From NCBI GenBank assembly GCA_963710675.1, contig CAVQBE010000017.1:62001-126000 (forward strand): DNA of 64,000 bases. The letters run 5' to 3'. The notes beneath the pieces were generated by a model. The model searched no databases, had not been told where the DNA came from, and saw only the letters and a program-made list of their open reading frames with translations. Position 1 is the first letter of the stretch. Each line of letters starts with the position of its first letter. Made by a program: the position numbers and the translations under genes. This stretch comes from JACCZX01 sp963710675. GTDB lineage: Bacteria; Pseudomonadota; Gammaproteobacteria; Burkholderiales; Burkholderiaceae_F. Below, in pieces: positions 8,450-17,278 of the stretch.

Positions 8450-11364
8450 TTGCCCACAACCTCTGCCGGCGTCTTCCTGGCCTGCGCCAGCAAGTTCAAC
8501 TGCGTCGTGTTGAACTCCGAGTACTCCCGCTGCCAGCTCGACGGTTGTGCGACCGGCATTACCTGCACCGCCGTGACCTTGTACTCGGGACAGTTGGTGG
8601 CCCAGTCGGAGCTGTCGGTCGTAATGACGTTGGCGCCTGACTCTGGAAAGTGGAACGTCGTATAGATCACACCCGGCTGCATGTTTTCGCTCAGCACCGC
8701 GCGCAAGACGGTCTGACCCGCGCGGCTTTCAACGCCGACCCAGTCGCCGTTCTTGATGCCGCGATCCTGCGCATCGTGCGGATGGATCTCCAGCCGGTCT
8801 TCGCTGTGCCATCGGTTGTTTTCAGTACGACGCGTCTGCGCGCCGACGTTGTACTGCGACAGGATGCGCCCGGTCGTCAGCAACAGCGGGTACTTGCGCG
8901 TCACTCGCTCTTCGCTCGGCACGTACTGCGTGATGATGAAGCGGCCCTTTCCACGCACGAACTTGTCGACGTGCATGATCGACGTGCCGGCCTCCTCCGT
9001 GTTTTCGTTGCACGGCCATTGCACACTGCCCAGGCGGTCGATCTTCTCGAAGCTGACGCCACGGAACGTCGGTGTCAGTTCGGCGATCTCCTGCATGATC
9101 TGCTCGGGGTGCGTGTAGTGCATCGGGTATCCGAGCGCGTTCGACAGCTTGACGGTCACTTCCCAGTCGGCCAACTCGCCCAGCGGCTCCATCACCTTGC
9201 GCACCCGCGAGATGCGTCGCTCTGCGTTGGTGAACGTGCCGTCCTTTTCGAGAAACGAGGAGCCGGGTAGGAACACGTGCGCATACTTGGCGGTCTCGTT
9301 AAGGAAGATGTCCTGCACGACGACGCATTCCAGCGACATCAGCGCCGACGCCACATGCTGCGTGTTCGGATCCGACTGCACGATGTCTTCGCCCTGGCAG
9401 TACAGCCCCTTGAAACTGCCGTCATGCGCCGCGTCGAACATGTTGGGAATACGCAGGCCCGGCTCGGGATTCAACGTCACTCCCCACGCCGCATCGAAAG
9501 TGCTGCGCACTGTGGTGTCGGATATATGCCGATACCCCGGCAGCTCGTGCGGAAACGATCCCATATCGCACGAGCCCTGCACGTTGTTCTGGCCGCGCAG
9601 CGGATTCACGCCGACACCTTCGCGGCCGACGTTGCCGGTTGCCATTGCGAGGTTGGCGATCCCCATCACCATCGTCGAGCCCTGCGCGTGCTCGGTTACA
9701 CCGAGTCCGTAGTAGATGGCGCTGTTGGGACGGCGCTCGCCGAGCTTGCCTTCGACGTTACCCGTCGCAAACAGCCGCGCCGCACCGCGAACCAGATCGG
9801 CTCGCACGCCAGTGACCGCTTCAAACGCTTCAGGCGAGTTTTCGGGCCGCGCCACGAAGTCTCTCCATTCGCGGAAGCTCTTGTCGTCGCAACGCTCGCC
9901 GATGTATTGCTCGGCGAGCAGCCCTTCGGTAACGACCACATGCGCCAGCGCGGTGATAACCGCGACATTGGTGCCGGGCTTCAGCGGCAGATGGAAATCC
10001 GACTTCACGTGCGGCGAATCGACCAGATCGATCTTGCGCGGGTCGACGATGATCAGTTTCGCGCCGTCGCGCAAACGTCGGCGCATGCGCGAGGCGAACA
10101 CCGGATGCGCGTCGGTCGGATTGGCGCCGATGATCATGATCACATCGGAGTGTTCGACCGACTTGAAAGTCTGCGTACCCGCTGACGTGCCGAACGTCTG
10201 ACCGAGTCCGTAGCCGGTCGGCGAGTGGCACACGCGTGCGCACGTGTCGACGTTGTTGTTGCCGAACGCAGCGCGCACGAGTTTTTGCACCAGGTACGTT
10301 TCTTCGTTGGTGCAGCGTGACGATGTGATGCCGCCGATCGAGTCCTTGCCGTACGTCGCCTGTAGTCGCTTGAATTCAGCGGCCGCGTAGTTGATCGCCT
10401 CGTCCCAGCTCACTTCCTGCCACGGATCACTGATCTTCTTGCGGATCATCGGCTTCGTAATCCGATCCTTGTGCGTGGCATAGCCCCATGCGAAGCGACC
10501 CTTGACGCACGAGTGGCCTTCGTTGGCCTTGCCATCCTTCCACGGCACCATGTTGACGACTTGACTGCCCTTCAACTCGGCCCTGAAACCGCAGCCAACA
10601 CCGCAATAAGCGCAGGTGGTAATAACACTGCGCTCGGGCAGGCCATACATGATCACGGTCTTTTCCTGCAGCGAACCGGTGGGGCAGGCCTGCACACAGG
10701 CGCCGCAGCTGACGCATTCACTGTCCATGAACGGCTGATCCTGCCCGGCGACGATGCGCGACTCAAAGCCGCGCCCGCTGACCGTCAATGCAAACGTCCC
10801 CTGTGTTTCCTCGCACGCACGAACGCAGCGGTAGCAGACGATGCACTTGGCCGGGTCGTAAGCGAAGTAAGGATTCGACTCGTCCTTGGTGTCGTTCAGA
10901 TGATGTGCGCCGCCATACTGGTTGCCAACGCCGTATCGCACGTCGGACAGCCCCACCGCGACCGCCATTTCCTGCAGCTCGCAGTCTCCGTTCATCCGGC
11001 TGCACGCCTGGCAGTCGGCCGGATGGTCGGACATGTAGAGCTCCATCACGCCCTGACGCAGCTGCTGCAGTCGATCACTTTGCGTGCGCACTTTCATGCC
11101 GGCTTCAGCCGGCGTTGTGCACGACGCCGGATAACCTTTGCGGCCTTCGATCTCAATCAGGCACAACCGGCAGGAACCGAAGGCATTCAGACTGTCGGTC
11201 GCGCACAGCTTTGGCACGCTGATGCCAGCCTCGGCGGCTGCGCGCATCAATGACGTGCCCTTCGGCACCGTGACTGATTCGCCGTCAATCTCGAGCGTGA
11301 TGCTTTCTACTGACTGGCTGCGAGGCGTGCCATAGTCAACCTCTCGCCGTAGTTCCGTGTACAT
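8446..11364 (-). CDS. fdsA: NAD-dependent formate dehydrogenase alpha subunit (molybdenum, FdsA)
   Basis: This 972-residue catalytic subunit oxidises formate to CO2 in the cytoplasm and passes electrons through iron-sulfur clusters to FdsB. The N-terminal [2Fe-2S] ligands are Cys54, Cys65, Cys68 and Cys82. A His/Cys [4Fe-4S] site follows (His114, Cys118, Cys121, Cys128), then two ferredoxin-type clusters (Cys174-184 and Cys217-227), and the cluster next to the cofactor (Cys251, Cys254, Cys258, Cys286). The molybdenum ligand is Cys379 in ARVCHSPTGYG, so this is a cysteine rather than a selenocysteine enzyme. The C-terminal domain is the molydopterin dinucleotide-binding fold. It lies 12 bases after fdsB. 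The family is used for formate disposal and NADH supply. Confidence 0.97.
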   Translation of the reverse strand: MYTELRREVDYGTPRSQSVESITLEIDGESVTVPKGTSLMRAAAEAGISVPKLCATDSLNAFGSCRLCLIEIEGRKGYPASCTTPAEAGMKVRTQSDRLQQLRQGVMELYMSDHPADCQACSRMNGDCELQEMAVAVGLSDVRYGVGNQYGGAHHLNDTKDESNPYFAYDPAKCIVCYRCVRACEETQGTFALTVSGRGFESRIVAGQDQPFMDSECVSCGACVQACPTGSLQEKTVIMYGLPERSVITTCAYCGVGCGFRAELKGSQVVNMVPWKDGKANEGHSCVKGRFAWGYATHKDRITKPMIRKKISDPWQEVSWDEAINYAAAEFKRLQATYGKDSIGGITSSRCTNEETYLVQKLVRAAFGNNNVDTCARVCHSPTGYGLGQTFGTSAGTQTFKSVEHSDVIMIIGANPTDAHPVFASRMRRRLRDGAKLIIVDPRKIDLVDSPHVKSDFHLPLKPGTNVAVITALAHVVVTEGLLAEQYIGERCDDKSFREWRDFVARPENSPEAFEAVTGVRADLVRGAARLFATGNVEGKLGERRPNSAIYYGLGVTEHAQGSTMVMGIANLAMATGNVGREGVGVNPLRGQNNVQGSCDMGSFPHELPGYRHISDTTVRSTFDAAWGVTLNPEPGLRIPNMFDAAHDGSFKGLYCQGEDIVQSDPNTQHVASALMSLECVVVQDIFLNETAKYAHVFLPGSSFLEKDGTFTNAERRISRVRKVMEPLGELADWEVTVKLSNALGYPMHYTHPEQIMQEIAELTPTFRGVSFEKIDRLGSVQWPCNENTEEAGTSIMHVDKFVRGKGRFIITQYVPSEERVTRKYPLLLTTGRILSQYNVGAQTRRTENNRWHSEDRLEIHPHDAQDRGIKNGDWVGVESRAGQTVLRAVLSENMQPGVIYTTFHFPESGANVITTDSSDWATNCPEYKVTAVQVMPVAQPSSWQREYSEFNTTQLNLLAQARKTPAEVVGN

Positions 11365-11376
11365 GTCGTCTCCTGC

Positions 11377-12942
11377 TCAGGCCGCCTGTTGATCCGGCCT
11401 CGTATCCCGAACGATCCCGAAGTCTTCGGGATAGTGGTTCAGCGCTGACAGAACCGGCAGCGGCGTCATGCTGCCCATTGCGCACAGGCTGCCGTTCACC
11501 ATGGTATCGCACAGGTCACGCAAAAGAATGACCTGCTGTGCCCTGTTCTGATTACTTGAAATGCGGTCAATTACCTCCATGCCTCGCGTCGAGCCGATCC
11601 GGCACGGCGTGCACTTGCCGCACGACTCGATCGCGCAGAACTCCATCGCGTAGCGCGCTAGCTCTGACATGTTCGCGGTGTCGTCGTGCACGACGATTCC
11701 GCCATGTCCCACCACCGCGCCAGCGGCCGCATAGGCCTCGTAATCGAGCGGCATATCCCACTGCGATTCAGGCAGGTACGTGCCCAGCGGACCGCCCACC
11801 TGCACCGCCTTAATCGGCCGTCCGGAGCGGCTACCGCCGCCGAAGTCATAGAGAAGCTCGCGCAAAGTAATACCGAATGCTCGTTCGACCAGGCCGCCGT
11901 ACTTGATGTTCCCGGCGAGCTGGAACGGCAACGTGCCGGTTGAGCGGCCCATGCCGTAGTCGCGATAGAACTGGGCGCCACGCGCCAGAATCAGCGGCAC
12001 GCTGGCGAAGGTGATCACATTGTTGATTACCGAGGGCTGCCCGAACAGGCCCGCGATCGCCGGCAACGGCGGCTTCGCACGCACGATGCCACGCTTGCCC
12101 TCGATGCTCTCGAGCATCGCGGTCTCTTCGCCGCACACGTAGGAACCGGCGGCCTTGCGCACGTGCATATGGAATGCTCGGCCCGAACCACACACATTGC
12201 TTCCAAGATAGCCGGCGGACGTGGCATGCGCGACCGCTTCATTCATCACCGCTACCGCATGCGGATACTCGGAGCGGATATACACATAGCCTTGCGTTGC
12301 GCCTACGGCGAGGCCCGCGATCGTCATGCCCTCGATCAGCATGTAAGGGTCGCCCTCGAGTGTCATCCGGTCGGAGAACGTGCCCGAGTCGCCCTCGTCC
12401 GCATTGCAGACAACGTACTTCTGCGCAGCAGCGGTGTTGAACACGGTCTGCCATTTGATGCCGGCAGGAAAGGCAGCGCCACCGCGACCGCGCAGGCCCG
12501 ATTGCGTCACTTCCTGCACGATCGCAGCACCCTCCAGCGCCAGTGCGCGCTTCAAGCCGGCCCACCCCTCGTGCGCTTCATAGTCTGCTAACGACAGCGG
12601 ATCTGTGACTCCCATGCGTGCGAACGTCAGACGCTGTTGCTTCGCCAGATACGGAATTGCTTCGATCGGCCCCAGGCATAGCGGGTGCGCGTCGCCGCCG
12701 AGCACGGCATCAAGCATTGCCGGCACATCTTCTGGCGTTACCGGTCCATAAGCGACGCGGCCCTGAGGTGTCTGCACTTCGACCAGCGGCTCGAGCCAAA
12801 AAAGGCCGCGCGAACTGTTGCGCACCAGGTCGAGCGCGATGCCGTGACGAGCGCTTTCGGTACGCAATGCGGCAGCGACCTCGTCGGCTCCGACGGCCAA
12901 CGCCGCGGAGTCGCGCGGCACATAGATTCTTACGAAACTCAT
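11377..12942 (-). CDS. fdsB: Formate dehydrogenase beta subunit (FMN/NADH, FdsB)
   Basis: This 521-residue subunit resembles complex I NuoF. It takes electrons from FdsA and reduces NAD through FMN. The glycine-rich nucleotide motif SGLRGRGGAAFPAGIKW is near residue 150, FMN/NAD-binding GYVYIRSEYP is near 225, and the [4Fe-4S] ligands are Cys441, Cys444, Cys447 and Cys487. The extra N-terminal 120 residues are the thioredoxin-like part usual in FdsB. Its ATG overlaps the fdsG stop by 4 bases (ATGA), indicating coupling. The reading frame is intact. Confidence 0.96.
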   Translation of the reverse strand: MSFVRIYVPRDSAALAVGADEVAAALRTESARHGIALDLVRNSSRGLFWLEPLVEVQTPQGRVAYGPVTPEDVPAMLDAVLGGDAHPLCLGPIEAIPYLAKQQRLTFARMGVTDPLSLADYEAHEGWAGLKRALALEGAAIVQEVTQSGLRGRGGAAFPAGIKWQTVFNTAAAQKYVVCNADEGDSGTFSDRMTLEGDPYMLIEGMTIAGLAVGATQGYVYIRSEYPHAVAVMNEAVAHATSAGYLGSNVCGSGRAFHMHVRKAAGSYVCGEETAMLESIEGKRGIVRAKPPLPAIAGLFGQPSVINNVITFASVPLILARGAQFYRDYGMGRSTGTLPFQLAGNIKYGGLVERAFGITLRELLYDFGGGSRSGRPIKAVQVGGPLGTYLPESQWDMPLDYEAYAAAGAVVGHGGIVVHDDTANMSELARYAMEFCAIESCGKCTPCRIGSTRGMEVIDRISSNQNRAQQVILLRDLCDTMVNGSLCAMGSMTPLPVLSALNHYPEDFGIVRDTRPDQQAA

Positions 12943-13424
12943 GCCAGTGATCCGAGCGCTGCGACCACGCGATCGAACTTATCCGGCGTCATGCGCGCAT
13001 ACAACTTTTCGCCGACCATGATCGCCGGCGAAGATGCGCACATGCCGAGGCAGTACACCGGCTCCAATGTGTACGCGCCATCGGCACGCGTGTGGTGTGA
13101 CGCACAGCCAAGCACTTTCTCGGCGTGCGCCATCAGCGCGTCGGCTCCGCACGCCTTGCACGACTCAGCGCGACACACCTGCACCACGGTGCGTCCGGCA
13201 GGCTCGCTGCGGAAATGATGGTAGTAGCTAATGACGCCGTGCACCTCGGCACGCGACAGATTCAAACCCTTCGCGATCGCGGGCACCGCTTCGGCCGGGA
13301 TACATCCGAGCGCATCTTGGACGTCGTGCAGGATAGGAAGCAGCGCACCTGGCTCTGCGGCGTGTCGCTCCAACACGCTTTGCACGGTACCTTGCGCATC
13401 GCGTGGAAACAGTGAAGCAGTCAT
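12939..13424 (-). CDS. fdsG: Formate dehydrogenase gamma subunit (NuoE-like, FdsG)
   Basis: This 161-residue thioredoxin-fold [2Fe-2S] subunit has ligands Cys84, Cys89, Cys125 and Cys129. It relays electrons to NAD with FdsB. The frame stays open to 13514, but I place the start at the ATG at 13424 because a good ribosome site (GGAAGG) sits 8 bases before it and the extension has no family similarity. It is the first gene of the fdsG-B-A-fdhD-fdsD operon, so the operon promoter should lie in 13425-13543, shared with the divergent acyl-CoA dehydrogenase gene. Confidence 0.94.
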   Translation of the reverse strand: MTASLFPRDAQGTVQSVLERHAAEPGALLPILHDVQDALGCIPAEAVPAIAKGLNLSRAEVHGVISYYHHFRSEPAGRTVVQVCRAESCKACGADALMAHAEKVLGCASHHTRADGAYTLEPVYCLGMCASSPAIMVGEKLYARMTPDKFDRVVAALGSLA

Positions 13425-13543
13425 CAAAATTGCCTTCCAGCATGCGGAGCCGGCACAGTGACAAGACCCGGCGCATGCCTTGGCCAGTTTATCAATGGTG
13501 ACGCGGCGTACCATTGACCACCGTCAATTTGCCCACGACGCTG

Positions 13544-14747
13544 ATGAATGCTCCCGAGTCGTCGCACAAGTTAAAAGCCTCCTTCAAGTGGGAAGACCCC
13601 TTCCTGCTGGACGATCAGCTTTCGCCGGATGAGCGGATGGTGCGCGACGCGGCCCAGGCTTACGCGCAGTCCAAGCTCGCGCCGCGCGTTCTCGAAGCAT
13701 TCAGGCATGAAAAGACCGACCCGTCGATATTTCGAGAGATGGGCGAACTCGGCGTGTTGGGTGCTACGTTGCCGACCGAATACGGCGGCGCAGGGACTGA
13801 ACTACGTCTGCTACGGCTTGATCGCGCGCGAGATCGAAAGGGTCGACTCCGGCTATCGGTCGATGATGAGCGTCCAGAGCTCACTGGTGATGCTGCCGAT
13901 TTATCAGTTCGGCTCGGAAACGCAGCGAAAAAAATATTTGCCGAAGCTGGCGACCGGCGAATGGATCGGCTGCTTTGGGCTGACCGAGCCCAATCACGGT
14001 TCAGACCCTGGAAGCATGGAGACACGCGCGAAGAAAGCAGACGGGGGCTTCCGCTTGAGCGGCTCCAAGATGTGGATCAGCAACTCGCCGATCGCCGACG
14101 TGTTCGTCGTATGGGCGAAGAACGATGCGGGACACATTCGCGGCTACATCCTGGACAAAGGCGCCAAGGGGCTGTCCGCACCCGCGATTCACGGAAAGTT
14201 TGGTTTGCGTGCATCGATCACCGGCGAAGTCGTGATGGACGACGTCTTTGTGCCCGCAGAAAACGAGCTTCCTAACGTCGAAGGACTAAAGGGACCTTTT
14301 GTGTGCCTGAACTCGGCCCGCTACGGCATCGCGTGGGGTGCGCTCGGTGCCGCCGAAGCGTGCTGGCACACAGCGCGCCAGTACGTGCTCGATCGCAAGC
14401 AGTTCGGACGCCCGCTAGCCGCCAATCAGCTGGTGCAGAAAAAGCTCGCTGACATGCAAACGGAAATCGCACTCGGCCTGCAAGGGTGCTTGCGTCTGGG
14501 ACGTATGAAGGACGAGGGCACGGCCGCCACCGAGATCACATCGATCGTCAAGCGCAACTCGTGCGGCAAGGCGCTTGACATCGCGCGTACGGCGCGCGAC
14601 ATGCTGGGTGGCAACGGCATCAGCGACGAGTACGGCGTGGTGCGACACATGGCAAACCTCGAAGTAGTCAACACCTACGAGGGCACGCACGATATTCACG
14701 CGCTGATCCTCGGCCGCGCGCAAACGGGGATTCAGGCGTTCTTCTAG
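13544..14747 (+). CDS. Glutaryl-CoA dehydrogenase, frame broken by one base
   Basis: The joined product of about 400 residues is a glutaryl-CoA dehydrogenase, which oxidatively decarboxylates glutaryl-CoA to crotonyl-CoA in lysine and aromatic degradation. The N-terminus KWEDPFLLDDQLSPDERMVRD, the flavin block CFGLTEPNHGSDPGSMETRA and the C-terminal catalytic glutamate in NTYEGTHDIHALI are all present. The frame changes by +1 at about 13796, where removing an extra A restores GAGLNYVCYGLIAREIE. Conservation continues on both sides, so a sequencing error is more likely than decay. I use the ATG at 13544; an in-frame TTG exists at 13514. The stop directly abuts the stop of the convergent regulator gene. 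Confidence 0.88.
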
Positions 14748-16514
14748 TTACAGCCCCACCTTCGCGAGAAGCTCCATCAGCCTTTCCTTGTGCGGCTTGC
14801 TGGTCAACGGATAGGTATCGAGCCAGCGGCGCGTCGAAAACCCCGCATCATGCGTCCGGATTTCGTCAGCTTCCCATTCAGCCGCGGAAAGGTTTCCGGC
14901 AGCTACCAGTGCAGCCGCGAGATACACGCGCGTTTCGACATTATCTGAATTACGAGCAAGCGCCTCGCGTAGATTGATCAACGCCTGCTCAATGTCGTTC
15001 TCGAACAGATAAGCCCGCCCCAGAAGCAGAAAATACAAAGACCCGCCGTTCGGGTTGAGCCGCAGCGCCGTTCGCAGCAAAGGAATCGATTTCGCGGGCT
15101 GTCCTACATAGGTGTAAATGCCACCCATGAACGCGTAAGCATCTGCGTACGAAGGGTTCAGCGCGATTGCCTGCTGCAATGACTTGAGCGCCTGGTCGTG
15201 CTTCTGGCTTTGAACGTGAACGAAGCCCAGCGCCCAATAGACGTCGGGAATCTCCGGATCGATCTGGCGCGCCGTTTCAGCGAGCTCCAGGGCTCGGGTG
15301 AGCGTGGCGGACGATTCGGCGGAGTTCTGGTAGCGATAGTCCATCGCGTAAGTCATCGCCAGGCCCGCGTAGGCGCGAGCAAACTTCGGATCAAGCTCGA
15401 GCGCCTTCGAATACAGCACGCGAGCCTGGTGGTTTTCATCGGTGCGCCGAACGAGAAACAGCGCTTGGCCGCGCAAGAAGTGCTCGTAGGCCTCCGGGCT
15501 GTTGGTGTAGCGCTTCGCTAGGCGTTTTCGCTCAGCATCACTGATCGTGCCGGGCAACTGCTCAACCAGACTGCGGCTGATTTCATTTTGAATAGCCAGT
15601 AGATCACCGAACGGCCGTTCGATTCGCTGGGACCAAAGCTGCTCGTTGGTTCGCGAGTCGATCAACCGGATGTTTATCCGCAAGGTGTCGGCTGCGCGCT
15701 GAACGCTTCCCGATACGACATAACGGGCAGTACGTGCTGTCTGGCTGTTGGCTTGTTCTGAGGAAGCACTGATCAGGCGCAGTCCGGACAGACTTGAAAG
15801 ATCGGTCGCCAGATCGTTGCTGATGCCACGCGCCAGATAACCTTCCTTCGCATCGTCGCCGACCGTGTCGAACGGCAGCACGGTCACTGTCAGCACGCCG
15901 GTCTGGCGCCCGTCTTCCGTATCAAAGACATCCGGACCAGCAGCCGGCATCGGCGATGTCTGTGATCTTGTGAAGACGTACGCGCCGGCGACGATCAGAA
16001 TGAACAGGATGCCAGCCGCGAGGCCGAACACGCGGCTCGGGCGTGCGTCGCCGTGCGGCACTCGTTGCGGAACGACCGTCGCATCGTCGCGCGCTGGTAT
16101 CTCGCTGGGCCTGTCTACACGCGCGATCAGTCGATAGCCACGCTTCGGAATGGTCTCAATGTAGGACGGGGATCGAGGATCGTCGCCGAGCGCCCTGCGG
16201 AGTTTTATGACACTTTGCGTCAGCACTTCGTCGCCGACAATCACTCCGGGCCATACGGCGTGCAAAAGCTCTTCACGGCTGACGACCCGCTCGCCATGCT
16301 CGGCCAACAGCATTAGCACTTGCATCGCCTTTGGCTCGATACGCACCGTTTCATCGGATCGCCGGAGCTCGTTGGCTGCACGATCCACCCACCACTCGCC
16401 GATCCGAATACGCGGCTTCACCTCTAGATCGGTGACGAAAGGCTGGTCAGACACTTCGTCTCCACCGACCGCCGCGCGCGCAACCCGTTGATTTGCCGAC
16501 GCACGCATTTCCAT
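14748..16514 (-). CDS. CadC-like membrane-anchored transcriptional regulator with TPR repeats
   Basis: This 588-residue protein starts with an OmpR/CadC-type winged-helix domain (about residues 30 to 125, with VVSREELLHAVWPGVIVGDEVLTQSVIKLRRALGDD and the YIETIPKRGYRL wing). A single transmembrane segment lies near residues 162 to 182 (GLAAGILFILIVAGAYVF). A TolB-like domain (TVTVLPFDTVGDDAKEGYLARGISND) follows, and then several tetratricopeptide repeats up to the end. Such proteins sense in the periplasm and bind DNA directly, without phosphorylation. It is divergent from a secreted cupin gene, with 120 bases between them, and is likely to control that gene. The actual signal cannot be inferred. 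Confidence 0.88.
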   Translation of the reverse strand: MEMRASANQRVARAAVGGDEVSDQPFVTDLEVKPRIRIGEWWVDRAANELRRSDETVRIEPKAMQVLMLLAEHGERVVSREELLHAVWPGVIVGDEVLTQSVIKLRRALGDDPRSPSYIETIPKRGYRLIARVDRPSEIPARDDATVVPQRVPHGDARPSRVFGLAAGILFILIVAGAYVFTRSQTSPMPAAGPDVFDTEDGRQTGVLTVTVLPFDTVGDDAKEGYLARGISNDLATDLSSLSGLRLISASSEQANSQTARTARYVVSGSVQRAADTLRINIRLIDSRTNEQLWSQRIERPFGDLLAIQNEISRSLVEQLPGTISDAERKRLAKRYTNSPEAYEHFLRGQALFLVRRTDENHQARVLYSKALELDPKFARAYAGLAMTYAMDYRYQNSAESSATLTRALELAETARQIDPEIPDVYWALGFVHVQSQKHDQALKSLQQAIALNPSYADAYAFMGGIYTYVGQPAKSIPLLRTALRLNPNGGSLYFLLLGRAYLFENDIEQALINLREALARNSDNVETRVYLAAALVAAGNLSAAEWEADEIRTHDAGFSTRRWLDTYPLTSKPHKERLMELLAKVGL

Positions 16515-16634
16515 AGGAAAAGCGTAGGCGTTTCGTCAGGAGCTTCATCAAGTCGAGATTCAAGATGCCGGGTGCTCGTTCACCGCTGAGCAACGGTCAC
16601 GCTTTGACAACCATCCGAACGCAAGGAGACGCTC

Positions 16635-17231
16635 GTGAAAAAGTTACTCATCGCTGTCCACACGGTCTTGATTTCATCGCTGTGCCTGCTTGCGCCGTTG
16701 GCGGCCGCGCAGCCGCTCCAAATTAAACCGCTGGCCGAAAAGAAAGTGGCGGAGCTGCCAGCGGGGTCTTTATTCTGGCGAATCGAGAACTTTACTGCGC
16801 TCGCTCAAGCTCAGGCGGCCGCGGGGCCATTGTCACTGGTTGCCGAATCGGCCGGCAAGGTCTGGCTTTTCACTCTCGGCCCTCCGGGTGGGTCATCGGC
16901 AGGGGCGGTCAAGGTCGCTGAATTCGGACCGATTCCACGCGTGACGGCACCTCAGTACCTGCTTCGAATCAACGAGGCCAGCGGCCCGCCGGGAAGCGTC
17001 ACGCCTGTGCACACGCATCCCGGATCAGAGGCATTTTTCGTGCTGGCGGGTGAACAAAGTATCCGGAGTCCGCACGGTGTGATGAAGGTCAAGGTTGGCC
17101 AGCCGGAGGCGGGACACGGTGCCGATATGCCGATGCAGGTGTCGAGCAGTGGCTCGACCGATCTGCACTCGCTGGTGATGTTCGTCGTCGACGCGACAAG
17201 ACCATTTTCATCACCGGCAACGCTTCCCTAA
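16635..17231 (+). CDS. Secreted cupin-domain protein
   Basis: The 198-residue protein has a signal peptide (basic MKKLL, hydrophobic core, cleavage near AAAQP at residues 24 to 26) and a cupin core in the second half. The first cupin motif is visible as VHTHPGSEAFFVLAGEQ, with metal ligands His, His and Glu. It would act in the periplasm. The start is GTG at 16635, with AAGGAG six bases before it. It is divergent from the CadC-like regulator and followed by a strong hairpin, so it is probably a single-gene transcript. The substrate or ligand is unknown. Confidence 0.82.
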   Translation: MKKLLIAVHTVLISSLCLLAPLAAAQPLQIKPLAEKKVAELPAGSLFWRIENFTALAQAQAAAGPLSLVAESAGKVWLFTLGPPGGSSAGAVKVAEFGPIPRVTAPQYLLRINEASGPPGSVTPVHTHPGSEAFFVLAGEQSIRSPHGVMKVKVGQPEAGHGADMPMQVSSSGSTDLHSLVMFVVDATRPFSSPATLP

Positions 17232-17240
17232 CAACAAGCA

Positions 17241-17271
17241 GGCGGCCGCTCGCACGAGCGAGGCGGCCGCC
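17241..17271. terminator. GC-rich hairpin between convergent genes
   Basis: GGCGGCC and GGCCGCC form a 7-base outer stem around an inner GCTC/GAGC stem with a small bulge. It lies between the stops of the cupin gene and the convergent vWA gene, where a shared terminator is expected. There is no T tract, which lowers confidence. Confidence 0.4.
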
Positions 17272-17278
17272 AACACGG

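Noticed and set aside
8650..11253. Several long plus-strand open frames antisense to fdsA
   Set aside because: fdsA has every expected metal ligand in its frame, and the antisense frames show no family features.
13790..13800. Programmed ribosomal frameshift in glutaryl-CoA dehydrogenase
   Set aside because: No slippery heptamer or downstream structure is seen, and the family is not known to use frameshifting.
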